Shown: positions 17,288 through 27,041 of the stretch, piece by piece
How positions within the stretch are numbered: the first letter of the stretch is position 1
How the letters are laid out: each line of letters begins with the position of its first letter
Assembly (NCBI RefSeq): GCF_900104815.1
Contig: NZ_FNTD01000004.1
Location: forward strand, 3,054,501-3,118,500
Reading direction: 5' to 3'
DNA length: 64,000 nt
Origin: Streptomyces misionensis
GTDB lineage: Bacteria; Actinomycetota; Actinomycetes; Streptomycetales; Streptomycetaceae
Translations under genes and position numbers: made by a program
The notes under the pieces: generated by a model
The model's input: the letters and a program-made list of their open reading frames with translations, nothing else
Databases searched by the model: none
Told to the model about the DNA's origin: nothing

Positions 17288-19201
17288 GTGTTCGACACAG
17301 TGCTGGTCGCCAACCGGGGCGAGATCGCGGTACGGGTCATCCGTACGCTCCGCTCGCTGGGCGTGCGCTCGGTGGCGGTCTTCTCCGACGCCGACGCGGA
17401 CGCGCGGCACGTCCGGGAGGCCGACACGGCGGTACGGATCGGCCCGGCCCCGGCGGCGGAGAGCTATCTGTCGGTGGAGCGGCTGCTGGAGGCCGCCGCC
17501 CGCACCGGCGCGCAGGCCGTCCACCCCGGCTACGGATTCCTCGCCGAGAACGCCGCCTTCGCGCGGGCCTGCGAGGAGGCGGGCCTGGTCTTCATCGGCC
17601 CGCCGGCGGACGCCATCGCGCTGATGGGCGACAAGATCCGCGCCAAGGAGACGGTGAAGGCCGCCGGGGTGCCGGTGGTCCCCGGCGGACGCGACCCCGA
17701 ACTGGCCGACGCGGCCCGTGAGTTGGGCGCACCCGTGCTGCTGAAGCCGTCGGCCGGCGGGGGCGGCAAGGGCATGCGCCTGGTGCGGGACCTGTCGGTG
17801 CTGGACGAGGAGATCGCCGCCGCCCGCCGCGAGGCCCGCGCCTCCTTCGGCGACGACACCCTGCTGGTGGAGCGGTGGATCGACCGGCCCCGGCACATCG
17901 AGATCCAGGTGCTGGCCGACGGCCACGGCCACGTGGTCCACCTCGGCGAGCGCGAGTGCTCGCTCCAGCGGCGGCACCAGAAGATCATCGAGGAGGCGCC
18001 GAGCGTCCTGCTCGACGAGGCGACGCGGGCGGCGATGGGCGAGGCGGCCGTGCAGGCGGCGCGCTCGTGCGGGTACCGGGGCGCGGGCACGGTGGAGTTC
18101 ATCGTGCCGGGCAACGACCCGTCGTCGTACTACTTCATGGAGATGAACACCCGGCTCCAGGTGGAGCACCCGGTCACCGAGCTGGTGACCGGCCTCGACC
18201 TGGTCGAGTGGCAGCTGCGGGTGGCGGCCGGCGAGCCGCTGGGCTTCGCGCAGGAGGACGTCCGGCTGACCGGGCACGCGGTGGAGGCCCGCATCTGCGC
18301 CGAGGACCCCGCCCGCGGCTTCCTCCCCTCCGGCGGCACGGTCCTGCTGCTAAACGAGCCGCAGGGCGACGGCGTCCGCACCGACTCCGGCCTCAGCGAG
18401 GGCACCGAGGTCGGCAGTCTGTACGACCCGATGCTCTCCAAGGTGATCGCGTACGGCCCCGACCGCGAGACGGCGCTGCGCCGGCTCCGGGCGGCGCTCG
18501 CGGAGACGGTCACGCTGGGCGTCCCGACCAACGCGGGCTTCCTGCGCCGGCTGCTGGGCCATCCGGCCGTGGTGGCGGGCGAGCTGGACACCGGCCTGGT
18601 GGAGCGGGTCGTGGACGAACTGGTCACCACCCGGGTGCCGGAGGAGGTCTACGAGGCGGCGGCGGCCGTACGCCTCCAGGCGCTGAAGCCGCGCGGCGCC
18701 GGCTGGACCGACCCCTTCTCCGTGCCCGACGGCTGGCGCCTGGGCGGCACCCCCAAGCCCCCCGCCTTCCCCCTGCGGGTGCAGGAGCCGGTGACGTACA
18801 CCCCGCGCGGCACCGCCGAGGTCACGGACACCGCGGTGACCGTCACCCTCGACGGCGTCCGGCACGGCTTCCACCGCGCCGGCGACTGGCTGGGCCGCGA
18901 CGGCGACGCCTGGCAGGTGCGCGACCACGACCCGGTGGCCGCCTCCCTGTCCCAGGCCGCGCACGCGGGCGCCGACTCGCTGACCGCCCCGATGCCCGGC
19001 ACGGTGACCGTCGTCAAGGTCGCCGTCGGCGACGAGGTGGCCGCCGGCCAGAGCCTGCTGGTGGTGGAGGCGATGAAGATGGAGCACGTCATCTCCGCCC
19101 CGCACGCGGGCACGGTCGCCGAGCTGGACGTGACGCCGGGCACCACGGTCGCCATGGACCAGGTGCTGGCCGTCATCGCACCGAAGGAGGAGGCGGAGTG
19201 A
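17288..19201 (+). CDS. Methylcrotonyl-CoA carboxylase alpha subunit (biotin carboxylase with carrier domain)
   Basis: A 637-residue protein with an ATP-grasp biotin carboxylase region ([18 protein letters not shown] at the start, [61 protein letters not shown]) and a C-terminal biotinyl domain with the lysine in [11 protein letters not shown]. The GTG start at 17288 follows GAGGAGGGG. It carboxylates biotin and passes the group to the beta subunit. Its stop overlaps the GTG of the HMG-CoA lyase gene (GTGA), so the two are translationally coupled. Confidence 0.93.
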   Translation: MFDTVLVANRGEIAVRVIRTLRSLGVRSVAVFSDADADARHVREADTAVRIGPAPAAESYLSVERLLEAAARTGAQAVHPGYGFLAENAAFARACEEAGLVFIGPPADAIALMGDKIRAKETVKAAGVPVVPGGRDPELADAARELGAPVLLKPSAGGGGKGMRLVRDLSVLDEEIAAARREARASFGDDTLLVERWIDRPRHIEIQVLADGHGHVVHLGERECSLQRRHQKIIEEAPSVLLDEATRAAMGEAAVQAARSCGYRGAGTVEFIVPGNDPSSYYFMEMNTRLQVEHPVTELVTGLDLVEWQLRVAAGEPLGFAQEDVRLTGHAVEARICAEDPARGFLPSGGTVLLLNEPQGDGVRTDSGLSEGTEVGSLYDPMLSKVIAYGPDRETALRRLRAALAETVTLGVPTNAGFLRRLLGHPAVVAGELDTGLVERVVDELVTTRVPEEVYEAAAAVRLQALKPRGAGWTDPFSVPDGWRLGGTPKPPAFPLRVQEPVTYTPRGTAEVTDTAVTVTLDGVRHGFHRAGDWLGRDGDAWQVRDHDPVAASLSQAAHAGADSLTAPMPGTVTVVKVAVGDEVAAGQSLLVVEAMKMEHVISAPHAGTVAELDVTPGTTVAMDQVLAVIAPKEEAE

Positions 19202-20142
19202 GCACCGAGCAACTGCCCATGGTCGTACCGGCCCCGGGCCTGCCCGCCCGGGTGCGGATCCACGAGGTCGGGGCGCGCGACGGGCTCCAGAACGAGAAGA
19301 TCGCCGTACCGACCGAGGTGAAGGCCGAGTTCATCCGCCGGCTGGCCGACGCGGGTCTGACGACCGTGGAGGCGACGAGCTTCGTGCACCCCAAGTGGGT
19401 GCCCCAGCTCGCCGACGCGGAGCAGCTGTACCCGCAGGTGCGGGACCTGGCCGGGGTCGCACTGCCCGTACTTGTCCCCAACCAGCGCGGCCTGGAGCGG
19501 GCGTTGGGGCTGGGCGCCGACCGGATCGCGGTCTTCGCCAGCGCCACCGAGTCCTTCGCCAAGGCCAACCTCAACCGCACGGTGGACGAGTCCCTCGCGG
19601 TGTTCGAGCCGGTGGTGCGCCAGGCCAAGGACGCGGGCGCGCACGTGCGCGGCTACGTCTCCATGTGCTTCGGCGACCCCTGGGAGGGCGCGGTGCCGCT
19701 GCACCAGGTGGCCCGCGTCTGCACCGCCCTGCGGGACATGGGCTGCGACGAGCTGAGCCTCGGCGACACCATCGGGGTGGCCACCCCCGGCCATGTGCAG
19801 GAACTCCTCAATCTGCTCAACGAGGAGGGCGTGCCGACCGACGAGATCGGCGTGCACTTCCACGACACCTACGGACAGGCCCTCGCCAACACCTACGCGG
19901 CGCTGGAACACGGCGTGACCACGGTCGACGCGTCGGCCGGCGGGCTCGGCGGCTGCCCGTACGCCAAGTCCGCCACCGGCAACCTCGCCACCGAGGACCT
20001 GGTCTGGATGCTGCACGGGCTCGGTATCGAGACCGGCGTCGACCTCGCCCGGCTGACCGCCACCAGCGTGTGGATGGCCGCCCACCTCGACCGGCCCAGC
20101 CCCTCCCGTACCGTCCGCGCTCTCTCCCACAAGGAACAGTGA
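19198..20142 (+). CDS. hmgL: Hydroxymethylglutaryl-CoA lyase
   Basis: A 314-residue TIM-barrel lyase that cleaves HMG-CoA to acetoacetate and acetyl-CoA, the last leucine-specific step. Conserved sites are [11 protein letters not shown], the metal-binding [20 protein letters not shown], and the active-site loop [15 protein letters not shown] with its cysteine. It overlaps the preceding gene by 4 nt and is followed after 5 nt by an acyl-CoA dehydrogenase. Confidence 0.93.
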   Translation: MSTEQLPMVVPAPGLPARVRIHEVGARDGLQNEKIAVPTEVKAEFIRRLADAGLTTVEATSFVHPKWVPQLADAEQLYPQVRDLAGVALPVLVPNQRGLERALGLGADRIAVFASATESFAKANLNRTVDESLAVFEPVVRQAKDAGAHVRGYVSMCFGDPWEGAVPLHQVARVCTALRDMGCDELSLGDTIGVATPGHVQELLNLLNEEGVPTDEIGVHFHDTYGQALANTYAALEHGVTTVDASAGGLGGCPYAKSATGNLATEDLVWMLHGLGIETGVDLARLTATSVWMAAHLDRPSPSRTVRALSHKEQ

Positions 20143-20147
20143 TCAGC

Positions 20148-21308
20148 ATGGACCACCGCCTCAGCCCCGAGCTGGAGGAACTCCGCCGCACGGTCGAGGA
20201 GTTCGCGCACGACGTCGTCGCGCCGAAGATCGGCGACTTCTACGAGCGGCACGAGTTCCCGTACGAGATCGTCCGCGAGATGGGCCGCATGGGCCTGTTC
20301 GGGCTGCCGTTCCCGGAGGAGTACGGCGGCATGGGCGGCGACTACCTGGCGCTCGGCATCGCCCTGGAGGAGCTGGCCCGGGTGGACTCCTCGGTGGCCA
20401 TCACCCTGGAGGCCGGCGTCTCGCTCGGCGCCATGCCGATCCACCTCTTCGGCACCGAGGAGCAGAAGCGCGAGTGGCTGCCCCGGCTGTGCTCGGGCGA
20501 GATGCTGGGCGGCTTCGGCCTGACCGAGCCGGACGGCGGCAGCGACGCGGGCGGGACCCGTACGACGGCCCGGCTGGACCCGGACACCGGCGAATGGGTC
20601 ATCAACGGCTCCAAGTGCTTCATCACCAACTCGGGCACGGACATCACCGGGCTGGTGACGGTCACCGCGGTCACCGGCCGCAAGCCGGACGGCAGGCCGC
20701 TGATCTCCTCGATCATCGTCCCGTCCGGCACCCCGGGCTTCACGGTGGCCGCGCCCTACTCCAAGGTCGGCTGGAACGCCTCGGACACCCGCGAACTCTC
20801 CTTCGTGGACGTCCGGGTGCCCGCCGCCAACCTGCTCGGCCAGGAGGGCCGCGGCTACGCCCAGTTCCTGCGCATCCTGGACGAGGGCCGCGTCGCCATC
20901 GCCGCCCTCGCCACGGGCCTGGCCCAGGGCTGCGTGGACGAGTCGGTGAAGTACGCCAAGGAGCGGCACGCCTTCGGCCGGCCCATCGGCGCCAACCAGG
21001 CCATCCAGTTCAAGATCGCCGACATGGAGATGAAGGCCCACACGGCCCGCCTCGCCTGGCGCGACGCCGCCTCCCGGCTGGTCTGCGGCGAGCCCTTCAA
21101 GAAGGAGGCGGCCCTGGCCAAGCTCTACTCCTCCACCATCGCCGTCGACAACGCCCGCGACGCCACCCAGATCCACGGCGGCTACGGCTTCATGAACGAG
21201 TACCCGGTCGCCCGGATGTGGCGCGACTCCAAGATCCTGGAGATCGGCGAGGGCACGAGCGAGGTCCAGCGGATGCTGATCGCACGGGAGTTGGGGCTGG
21301 TGAGCTGA
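20148..21308 (+). CDS. acdH: Short/branched-chain acyl-CoA dehydrogenase
   Basis: A 386-residue flavoenzyme, probably oxidising isovaleryl-CoA or a related branched acyl-CoA. It shows GGFGLTEPDGGSDAGGTRTT, WVINGSKCFITNSGTDITG, and a C-terminal IHGGYGFMNEYPVARMWRD with IGEGTSEVQRMLIAREL carrying the usual glutamate. It is the last gene of the carboxylase operon and ends just before a strong hairpin. The acdH symbol follows the Streptomyces gene at this position; substrate range is not provable here. Confidence 0.88.
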   Translation: MDHRLSPELEELRRTVEEFAHDVVAPKIGDFYERHEFPYEIVREMGRMGLFGLPFPEEYGGMGGDYLALGIALEELARVDSSVAITLEAGVSLGAMPIHLFGTEEQKREWLPRLCSGEMLGGFGLTEPDGGSDAGGTRTTARLDPDTGEWVINGSKCFITNSGTDITGLVTVTAVTGRKPDGRPLISSIIVPSGTPGFTVAAPYSKVGWNASDTRELSFVDVRVPAANLLGQEGRGYAQFLRILDEGRVAIAALATGLAQGCVDESVKYAKERHAFGRPIGANQAIQFKIADMEMKAHTARLAWRDAASRLVCGEPFKKEAALAKLYSSTIAVDNARDATQIHGGYGFMNEYPVARMWRDSKILEIGEGTSEVQRMLIARELGLVS

Positions 21309-21332
21309 CGGGCTCCGGCACCCGAGGAGGAC

Positions 21333-21384
21333 GGGCCGCGCGGCCCGGGTGAGCGACCTGACCGCCACCCGGGCCGCGCGGCCC
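21333..21384. terminator. Bidirectional terminator hairpin
   Basis: Perfect 19-bp inverted repeat (GGGCCGCGCGGCCCGGGTG and its complement) with a 14-nt loop, between the convergent acdH and DUF1737 genes. Confidence 0.85.
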
Positions 21385-21404
21385 TGTGCACATGTCACCT
21401 CATG

Positions 21405-21587
21405 TCAGCGCGACGGCCACAGCAACGCCTGGGCGACGACGACGCGTTCGCCGTCGAAGGTGACGGAGGGCCCCTCGTGCAGTTCATAGCCGAGGGCGAG
21501 GGCCTCGCTCACCCGGTGGCAGAAGGCGGCGTCGTCCGGGCCGGTCAGTACGCGGTAGACGGGCAGGCCGTCGGGAGGTGTGCTCAT
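21405..21587 (-). CDS. Small DUF1737 protein
   Basis: A 60-residue protein beginning MSTPPDGLPVYRVLTGPDD and continuing with FCHRVSEALALGYELHEGPS and VVVAQALLWP. The pattern is typical of DUF1737, a small actinobacterial family of unknown function. It is a single gene between the acdH terminator and the desE promoter. Confidence 0.75.
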   Translation of the reverse strand: MSTPPDGLPVYRVLTGPDDAAFCHRVSEALALGYELHEGPSVTFDGERVVVAQALLWPSR

Positions 21588-21677
21588 GGGGGACAGGGTG
21601 CCAGGCGGGCCCGCCGTCCCGGCCCGCGGGTACGGGCGGCCCTGAAGCCGGTCGGCACACCCGCCCTGGACAGCAAG

Positions 21678-21696
21678 GAAGGTTAGGCTAACCTAC
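21678..21696. promoter_or_regulatory. Iron box upstream of desE
   Basis: The stretch centred on AGGTTAGGCTAACCTA matches the DmdR/IdeR operator, with imperfect outer bases. It lies about 50 nt before the desE ATG and should repress desE and desF when iron is plentiful. Confidence 0.85.
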
Positions 21697-21747
21697 CTTT
21701 GCACCTGTCCGGCGGGCGCTGCGCCCCGTTCGAAAGCGGTCATACCC

Positions 21748-22788
21748 ATGCCCCATGCCCGTGTCACCCACCTCACTCGCCGCGGCCTGCTCGCCGCGGG
21801 CGGCGCCATCGGACTCGGCGCCGCCCTCGCGGCCTGCGGGGACGACAAGGGCAAAGGCAGCGGCGGGCCGGCGGCCACCGGGAAGTCGGGCCCCTGGTCC
21901 TTCAAGGACGACCGCGGCACGACCGTGAAGCTGGACAGGACCCCCGCGAACATCGTCGCCTTCACCGGCGTCGGCGCCGCGCTCCACGACTACGGCGTCC
22001 AGGTCAAGGGCGTCTTCGGCCCCACGACGACCAAGGACGGCAAGCCTGACGTGCAGGCCGGCGACATGGACGTCAGCAAGGTGACCGTCCTCGGCAACGC
22101 CTGGGGGCAGTTCAACATCGAGAAGTACGCCGCCCTCGCCCCGGACGTGCTGATCAGCACCATGTTCGACGACGCCGGCACCCTCTGGTACGTCCCGGAG
22201 GAGTCCGCGAAGAAGATCGGCGCGCTCGCCCCGAGCGTCGGCGTCTCCGTCTACGACCGCCCCCTCACCGAGCCCCTCCAGCGGATGTGGGACCTCGCGG
22301 CGTCGCTCGGCGCCGACATGAAGGCACCGAAGGTCACCGCCGCGAAGAAGCGGTTCGAGGAGGCCGCGGCCCGGCTGCGCGCCGCGGCCAAGGCCAGGCC
22401 CGACATCAAGGTGATGGCGGGCAGCGCGAGCGACCAGCTCTTCTACGTCTCCGGCACCAACCTCTCCATCGACCTGGAGTACTTCAAGGCGCTCGGGGTG
22501 AACTTCGTGGAGCCGCCGGAGAGCGCGAAGAAGCAGGGCGGCGGCTGGTACGAGTCGCTGAGCTGGGAGAACGTCGACAAGTACCAGGCCGACATCATCA
22601 TGATGGACGACCGGACCTCGGCCATCCAGCCCGCGGACATCACCAAGCCGACCTGGAAGAAGCTGCCCGCGGTGAAGGCGGGTCAGGTGATCCCCCGGTC
22701 CCCCGAGCCGATCCTGTCGTACGACAAGTGCGTGCCGCTGTTGACGAACCTGGCCGAGGCGCTGGAGAAGGCGAAGAAGGTCGGCTGA
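21748..22788 (+). CDS. desE: Ferrioxamine-binding lipoprotein
   Basis: A 346-residue substrate-binding protein of an iron-siderophore ABC importer. A TRRGLLAAGG twin-arginine-like start leads to the lipobox ALAAC, so it is anchored to the outer face of the membrane. The mature part carries the two-lobed siderophore-binding fold (DRTPANIVAFTGVGAAL, EKYAALAPDVLISTMF, YDKCVPLL near the C-terminus). It binds ferrioxamines; its permease is not in the window. It is controlled by the iron box just upstream and adjoins the ferric reductase gene. Confidence 0.9.
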   Translation: MPHARVTHLTRRGLLAAGGAIGLGAALAACGDDKGKGSGGPAATGKSGPWSFKDDRGTTVKLDRTPANIVAFTGVGAALHDYGVQVKGVFGPTTTKDGKPDVQAGDMDVSKVTVLGNAWGQFNIEKYAALAPDVLISTMFDDAGTLWYVPEESAKKIGALAPSVGVSVYDRPLTEPLQRMWDLAASLGADMKAPKVTAAKKRFEEAAARLRAAAKARPDIKVMAGSASDQLFYVSGTNLSIDLEYFKALGVNFVEPPESAKKQGGGWYESLSWENVDKYQADIIMMDDRTSAIQPADITKPTWKKLPAVKAGQVIPRSPEPILSYDKCVPLLTNLAEALEKAKKVG

Positions 22789-22842
22789 ACCGGCGCACGG
22801 AGCACACCCCAGCCCTGACCCCACCCCTTCGGGAGCCCGCTC

Positions 22843-23688
22843 ATGACGACAGCCGTCGCCTCCCCCTTCCGGTTCTTCCCCCTCCAGGTCGCGCGGACGC
22901 GGCGGCTCGGGCCGACGCTCGTCCGGGTCACCTTCACCGGCGCCGCCCTGCACGCCTTCCACTCCGACGGCCGCGACCAGTCCCTCTCCCTGTTCCTGCC
23001 GCGCCCCGGGCAGACCGAGCCCGTCGTCCCGCTCGACCTGGACGACGACTGGTCCCGGCGGTGGCGGGAGTTGCCGCAGGACGTGCGGGCCGTGATGCGG
23101 TCGTACACCCTGCGGGCCCTGCGCCGGGACCCGGACGAGGTCGACATCGACTTCGCGCTGCACGGCACGGAGCCGGGTGCCCCGGCGCCCGCGGGGCCCG
23201 CCTCCCGGTGGGCCGCGCGGGCCGTGCCCGGCGACCGGGTGCTGCTACTCGGACCGGTGGTCGCCGACAACCGGTCGATCCGGTTCCGGCCGCCCGAGGA
23301 CACCGACCTGGTGGTGATGTGGGGCGACGAGACCGCCGTACCGGCCGCGACCGCCATCCTCGAATCCCTTCCCCCCGGCACCCCCGTGCGCGCCTGGCTC
23401 CAGGTCCCCCACGCCGGCGACGTCCAGGACGTGCGCACGGACGCCGACGCGCGGATCACCTGGCTGGTACGCGAAACAGGCTCCCCCGACCCGCTCACCG
23501 CCCTCCGGGAGACCTTTCTGGACGACGCCGCGCGACCCTACGTGTGGCTCGCCGGAGAGTCGGGCCAAGTGAAGGCACTGCGCCGCCACTTCGTCGGCGA
23601 ACGCGGCGTGGACCGGCGCCGGGTGACGTTCGTGGGGTACTGGCGACGGGGCCTGACGGAGGAAGAGCTGCGGGCGGCGGGAGAGTAG
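22843..23688 (+). CDS. desF: Siderophore-interacting ferric reductase
   Basis: A 281-residue SIP-family flavoprotein that would reduce ferric siderophore and release iron in the cytoplasm. Visible are the N-terminal FAD-binding barrel with MRSYTLRALRRDPDEVDIDF, a GDRVLLLGPVV strand, and the NAD(P)H domain with WGDETAVPAATAILESL and VWLAGESGQVKALRRHF. It follows desE after 54 nt and precedes the desABCD promoter. Confidence 0.88.
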   Translation: MTTAVASPFRFFPLQVARTRRLGPTLVRVTFTGAALHAFHSDGRDQSLSLFLPRPGQTEPVVPLDLDDDWSRRWRELPQDVRAVMRSYTLRALRRDPDEVDIDFALHGTEPGAPAPAGPASRWAARAVPGDRVLLLGPVVADNRSIRFRPPEDTDLVVMWGDETAVPAATAILESLPPGTPVRAWLQVPHAGDVQDVRTDADARITWLVRETGSPDPLTALRETFLDDAARPYVWLAGESGQVKALRRHFVGERGVDRRRVTFVGYWRRGLTEEELRAAGE

Positions 23689-23746
23689 CCCGACCCCGGG
23701 GGGCATGACCCTCGTCCGCGCAGACGTGCGCCCCGATTCGGCAAAC

Positions 23747-23765
23747 TTAGGTTAGGCTAACCTAA
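23747..23765. promoter_or_regulatory. Perfect iron box upstream of desA
   Basis: TTAGGTTAGGCTAACCTAA, a perfect 19-nt DmdR/IdeR palindrome, 30 nt before the desA ATG. It should control the whole desABCD operon. Confidence 0.93.
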
Positions 23766-23795
23766 GTTGAATCCACCTCACCGGAGGACACCCCC

Positions 23796-25238
23796 ATGCG
23801 CTCCCACCTGCTCAACGGCCTCACCGCGGAGCACTACCGCCGCTCCGTGACCGAAGGAGTCGAGCGGGTGGCGGAGAAACTCGCCGGCACCGAGCGGCCG
23901 TTCAGCGGTGTCACGCCGGACGCGCTCGCGCCCCGGGTCGACGCCATCGACCTGGACCGGCCGCTCGGCGACACCGCGGCCGCGCTGGACGAGTTGGAGG
24001 ACGTCTATCTGAAGGACGCGGTCTACTTCCACCACCCCCGCTATCTCGCCCACCTCAACTGCCCGGTCGTCATCCCGGCGGTGCTCGGCGAGGCGGTGCT
24101 CTCCGCGGTCAACTCCTCGCTGGACACCTGGGACCAGTCGGCCGGCGGCACCCTCATCGAGCGCAAGCTGATCGACTGGACGGCCGGGCGGATCGGGCTC
24201 GGGCCCGCCGCGGACGGGGTCTTCACGTCCGGCGGCTCGCAGTCCAACCTCCAGGCGCTGCTGCTGGCCCGGGAGGAGGCCAAGTGCCACGACCCGGCGA
24301 AGCTGCGGATCCTCGCCTCCGAGATCGGCCACTTCAGCGTGCAGAAGTCGGCGAAACTGCTGGGGCTCGGCGAGGACGCGGTCGTCACCGTGCCCGTCGA
24401 CCGCGACAAGCGGATGCGGACCGTCGCCCTCGCCGGCGAACTGGAGCGCTGCCGCCGTGCGGGCCTGGTGCCGATGGCGGTCGTCGCCACCGCCGGTACC
24501 ACCGACTTCGGCTCCATCGACCCGCTGCCCCGGATCGCCGAGCTGTGCGACCGGTACGGGGTGTGGCTGCACGTGGACGCCGCCTACGGCTGCGGGCTGC
24601 TCGCCTCCCGGAAGTACCGGCACCGCATCGACGGCATCGAGCGCGCCGACTCGGTCACCGTCGACTACCACAAGTCCTTCTTCCAGCCGGTGAGTTCGTC
24701 CGCCGTGCTGGTCCGCGACGGCGCCACCCTGCGGCACGCCACCTACCACGCCGACTACCTCAACCCGCTCACGACGGTGCGCGAGCGCATCCCCAACCAG
24801 GTCGACAAGTCCCTCCAGACCACCCGCCGGTTCGACGCCCTCAAACTGTGGCTGACCCTGCGCACCATGGGCGCCGACGGCATCGGCGAACTCTTCGACG
24901 AGGTCTGCGACCTGGCCGTGGCGGGGTGGCGGCTGCTGGCCGCCGACCCGCGGTTCGAGGTGGTGGTCGAGCCGTCCCTGTCCACCCTGGTCTTCCGCTG
25001 GGTCCCGGCCGCCGTCACCGACCCGGCCGAGACCGACCGCGCCAACCTCCATGCCCGCAAGGCCCTGTTCGCCTCCGGCGAGGCCGTGGTCGCGGGCACC
25101 AAGGTCGGCGGCCGCCACTACCTGAAGTTCACCCTCCTCAACCCCGAGACGACCCCGGCCGACATCGCCGCCGTCCTCGATCTGATCGCCGGCCACGCCG
25201 AGCAGTACCTGGGAGAATCCCTTGACCGCGCTTCCTGA
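23796..25238 (+). CDS. desA: Lysine decarboxylase of desferrioxamine synthesis
   Basis: A 480-residue PLP enzyme of the group II amino acid decarboxylases that converts lysine to cadaverine. Seen are [30 protein letters not shown] and the PLP lysine at residue 293 in [10 protein letters not shown]. It is first in an operon with desB, whose start overlaps its end by 17 nt. Expression should follow iron limitation through the box at 23747. Confidence 0.93.
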   Translation: MRSHLLNGLTAEHYRRSVTEGVERVAEKLAGTERPFSGVTPDALAPRVDAIDLDRPLGDTAAALDELEDVYLKDAVYFHHPRYLAHLNCPVVIPAVLGEAVLSAVNSSLDTWDQSAGGTLIERKLIDWTAGRIGLGPAADGVFTSGGSQSNLQALLLAREEAKCHDPAKLRILASEIGHFSVQKSAKLLGLGEDAVVTVPVDRDKRMRTVALAGELERCRRAGLVPMAVVATAGTTDFGSIDPLPRIAELCDRYGVWLHVDAAYGCGLLASRKYRHRIDGIERADSVTVDYHKSFFQPVSSSAVLVRDGATLRHATYHADYLNPLTTVRERIPNQVDKSLQTTRRFDALKLWLTLRTMGADGIGELFDEVCDLAVAGWRLLAADPRFEVVVEPSLSTLVFRWVPAAVTDPAETDRANLHARKALFASGEAVVAGTKVGGRHYLKFTLLNPETTPADIAAVLDLIAGHAEQYLGESLDRAS

Positions 25239-26511
25239 AGCCAGCCGCGTCCACGACCTCGTGGGGATCGGCCTCGGCCCCTTCAACCTCGGTCTCGCCT
25301 GCCTCACCGAGCCGATCGACGCGCTGGACGCCGTCTTCCTGGAGTCCAAGCCCGGCTTCGAGTGGCACGCCGGGATGTTCCTGGACGGCGCCCACCTCCA
25401 GACCCCGTTCATGTCGGACCTGGTCACCCTGGCCGACCCGACCTCGCCGTACTCCTTCCTCAACTACCTGAAGCAGAAGGGCAGGCTGTACTCCTTCTAC
25501 ATCCGGGAGAACTTCTATCCGCTGCGGGTGGAGTACGACGACTACTGCCGCTGGGCCGCGGGCCGGCTGAGCAGCGTCCGGTTCGGCACCACGGTCACCG
25601 AGGTGTCGTACGACGAGGAGGGCGAGCTGTACCTCGTGCGCACCGCCGCCGGGGAGACGTACCGCGCCCGGCACCTCGTCCTCGGCACGGGCACGGTGCC
25701 GTACCTCCCCGAAGCCTGCCGCGGCCTCGGCGGGGACCTGCTGCACACCTCCGCGTACATGCACCGCAAGGCGGAGCTGCGCGAGAAGAGGTCCATCACG
25801 GTCGTCGGCAGCGGGCAGAGCGCGGCGGAGATCTACCACGAGCTGCTGTCCGAGATCGACGTCCACGGCTACCAGCTCAACTGGGTCACCCGCTCCCCGC
25901 GGTTCTTCCCGCTGGAGTACACCAAGCTGACGCTGGAGATGACCTCTCCGGACTACATCGACTACTTCCGCGCGCTGCCCGAGGAGACCCGCTACCGGCT
26001 GGAGAAGCAGCAGAAGGGCCTGTTCAAGGGCATCAACTCGGAGCTGATCGACGCGATCTTCGACCTGCTGTACCAGAAGGACGTGTCGCGCGGGGACCGG
26101 CCGCTGCCGACCCGGCTGCTCACCAACTCCTCACTGGTGAGCGCCCGTTACGACGACGGGAGCTACACCCTCGGCTTCCGCCAGGACGAGCAGGGCAAGG
26201 ACTTCGAGATCCGCAGCGAGGGCCTGGTGCTGGCCACCGGCTACCACTACGAGCCGCCGGCCTTCCTCGCCCCGCTCCGCGACCGGCTGCGCTTCGACGG
26301 CCACGGCCGCTTCGACGTCGCCCGCAACTACAGCATCGACGTCACCGGCCGCGGCGTCTTCCTCCAGAACGCCGGCGTCCACACCCACAGCATCACCAGC
26401 CCCGACCTCGGCATGGGCCCGTACCGCAACGCGACCATCATCCGCGAGCTGCTCGGCAGTGAGCACTACCCGGTCGAGAAGTCCATCGCCTTCCAGGAGT
26501 TCGCCGTATGA
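25222..26511 (+). CDS. desB: Cadaverine N-hydroxylase
   Basis: A 429-residue flavin N-monooxygenase of the lysine/ornithine hydroxylase family. It has an N-terminal FAD site ([15 protein letters not shown]), an NADPH site ([16 protein letters not shown]) and the C-terminal [13 protein letters not shown]. It makes N-hydroxycadaverine. It overlaps desA by 17 nt and desC by 4 nt (ATGA), consistent with coupled translation. Confidence 0.93.
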   Translation: MTALPEASRVHDLVGIGLGPFNLGLACLTEPIDALDAVFLESKPGFEWHAGMFLDGAHLQTPFMSDLVTLADPTSPYSFLNYLKQKGRLYSFYIRENFYPLRVEYDDYCRWAAGRLSSVRFGTTVTEVSYDEEGELYLVRTAAGETYRARHLVLGTGTVPYLPEACRGLGGDLLHTSAYMHRKAELREKRSITVVGSGQSAAEIYHELLSEIDVHGYQLNWVTRSPRFFPLEYTKLTLEMTSPDYIDYFRALPEETRYRLEKQQKGLFKGINSELIDAIFDLLYQKDVSRGDRPLPTRLLTNSSLVSARYDDGSYTLGFRQDEQGKDFEIRSEGLVLATGYHYEPPAFLAPLRDRLRFDGHGRFDVARNYSIDVTGRGVFLQNAGVHTHSITSPDLGMGPYRNATIIRELLGSEHYPVEKSIAFQEFAV

Positions 26512-27041
26512 CCGACACCGACTTCGGCTTCCGTCCCGTCGATCCGCGCGCGGACGCCGCACTGCTGCACTCCTGGATCACCCACCCCAAGGCCGCCTTC
26601 TGGATGATGCAGGACGCCCGGCAAGCGGACATCGAGCGCGTGTACACGGAGACAGCCGCCGACGAGCACCAGGAGGCCCTCCTCGGGCTGCGCGGCGAGC
26701 GGCCCGTCTTCCTCATGGAGACGTACGACCCGGCGCACCGGGAACTGGTCGGCCTCTACGAGGCGCGCCCCGGTGACATCGGGATGCACTTCCTGACCCC
26801 GGCGACCGACACGCCCGAGCACGGCTTCACCCGGGCCGTCCTCACCGCCGTCATGGCCCGCCTGTTCGAGGATCCGGCGGTGCGGCGCGTCGTCGTCGAG
26901 CCGGACGTGCGCAACACGGCGGTGCACGCGCTGAACGCGGCCGTCGGCTTCGTGGCCGAGCGGGAGATCCGCAAGCCGGAGAAGCGGGCCCTGCTGAGCT
27001 TCTGCACCCGCGAGCAGTTCACCCAGGCGGTGGCCCGATGA
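26508..27041 (+). CDS. desC: Hydroxycadaverine acyltransferase
   Basis: A 177-residue GNAT-fold acyltransferase of the IucB/RhbD type that adds succinyl or acetyl from CoA to N-hydroxycadaverine. [19 protein letters not shown] begins the domain; GDIGMHFL and [20 protein letters not shown] form the CoA-binding core. It overlaps both neighbours by 4 nt. Confidence 0.92.
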   Translation: MTDTDFGFRPVDPRADAALLHSWITHPKAAFWMMQDARQADIERVYTETAADEHQEALLGLRGERPVFLMETYDPAHRELVGLYEARPGDIGMHFLTPATDTPEHGFTRAVLTAVMARLFEDPAVRRVVVEPDVRNTAVHALNAAVGFVAEREIRKPEKRALLSFCTREQFTQAVAR

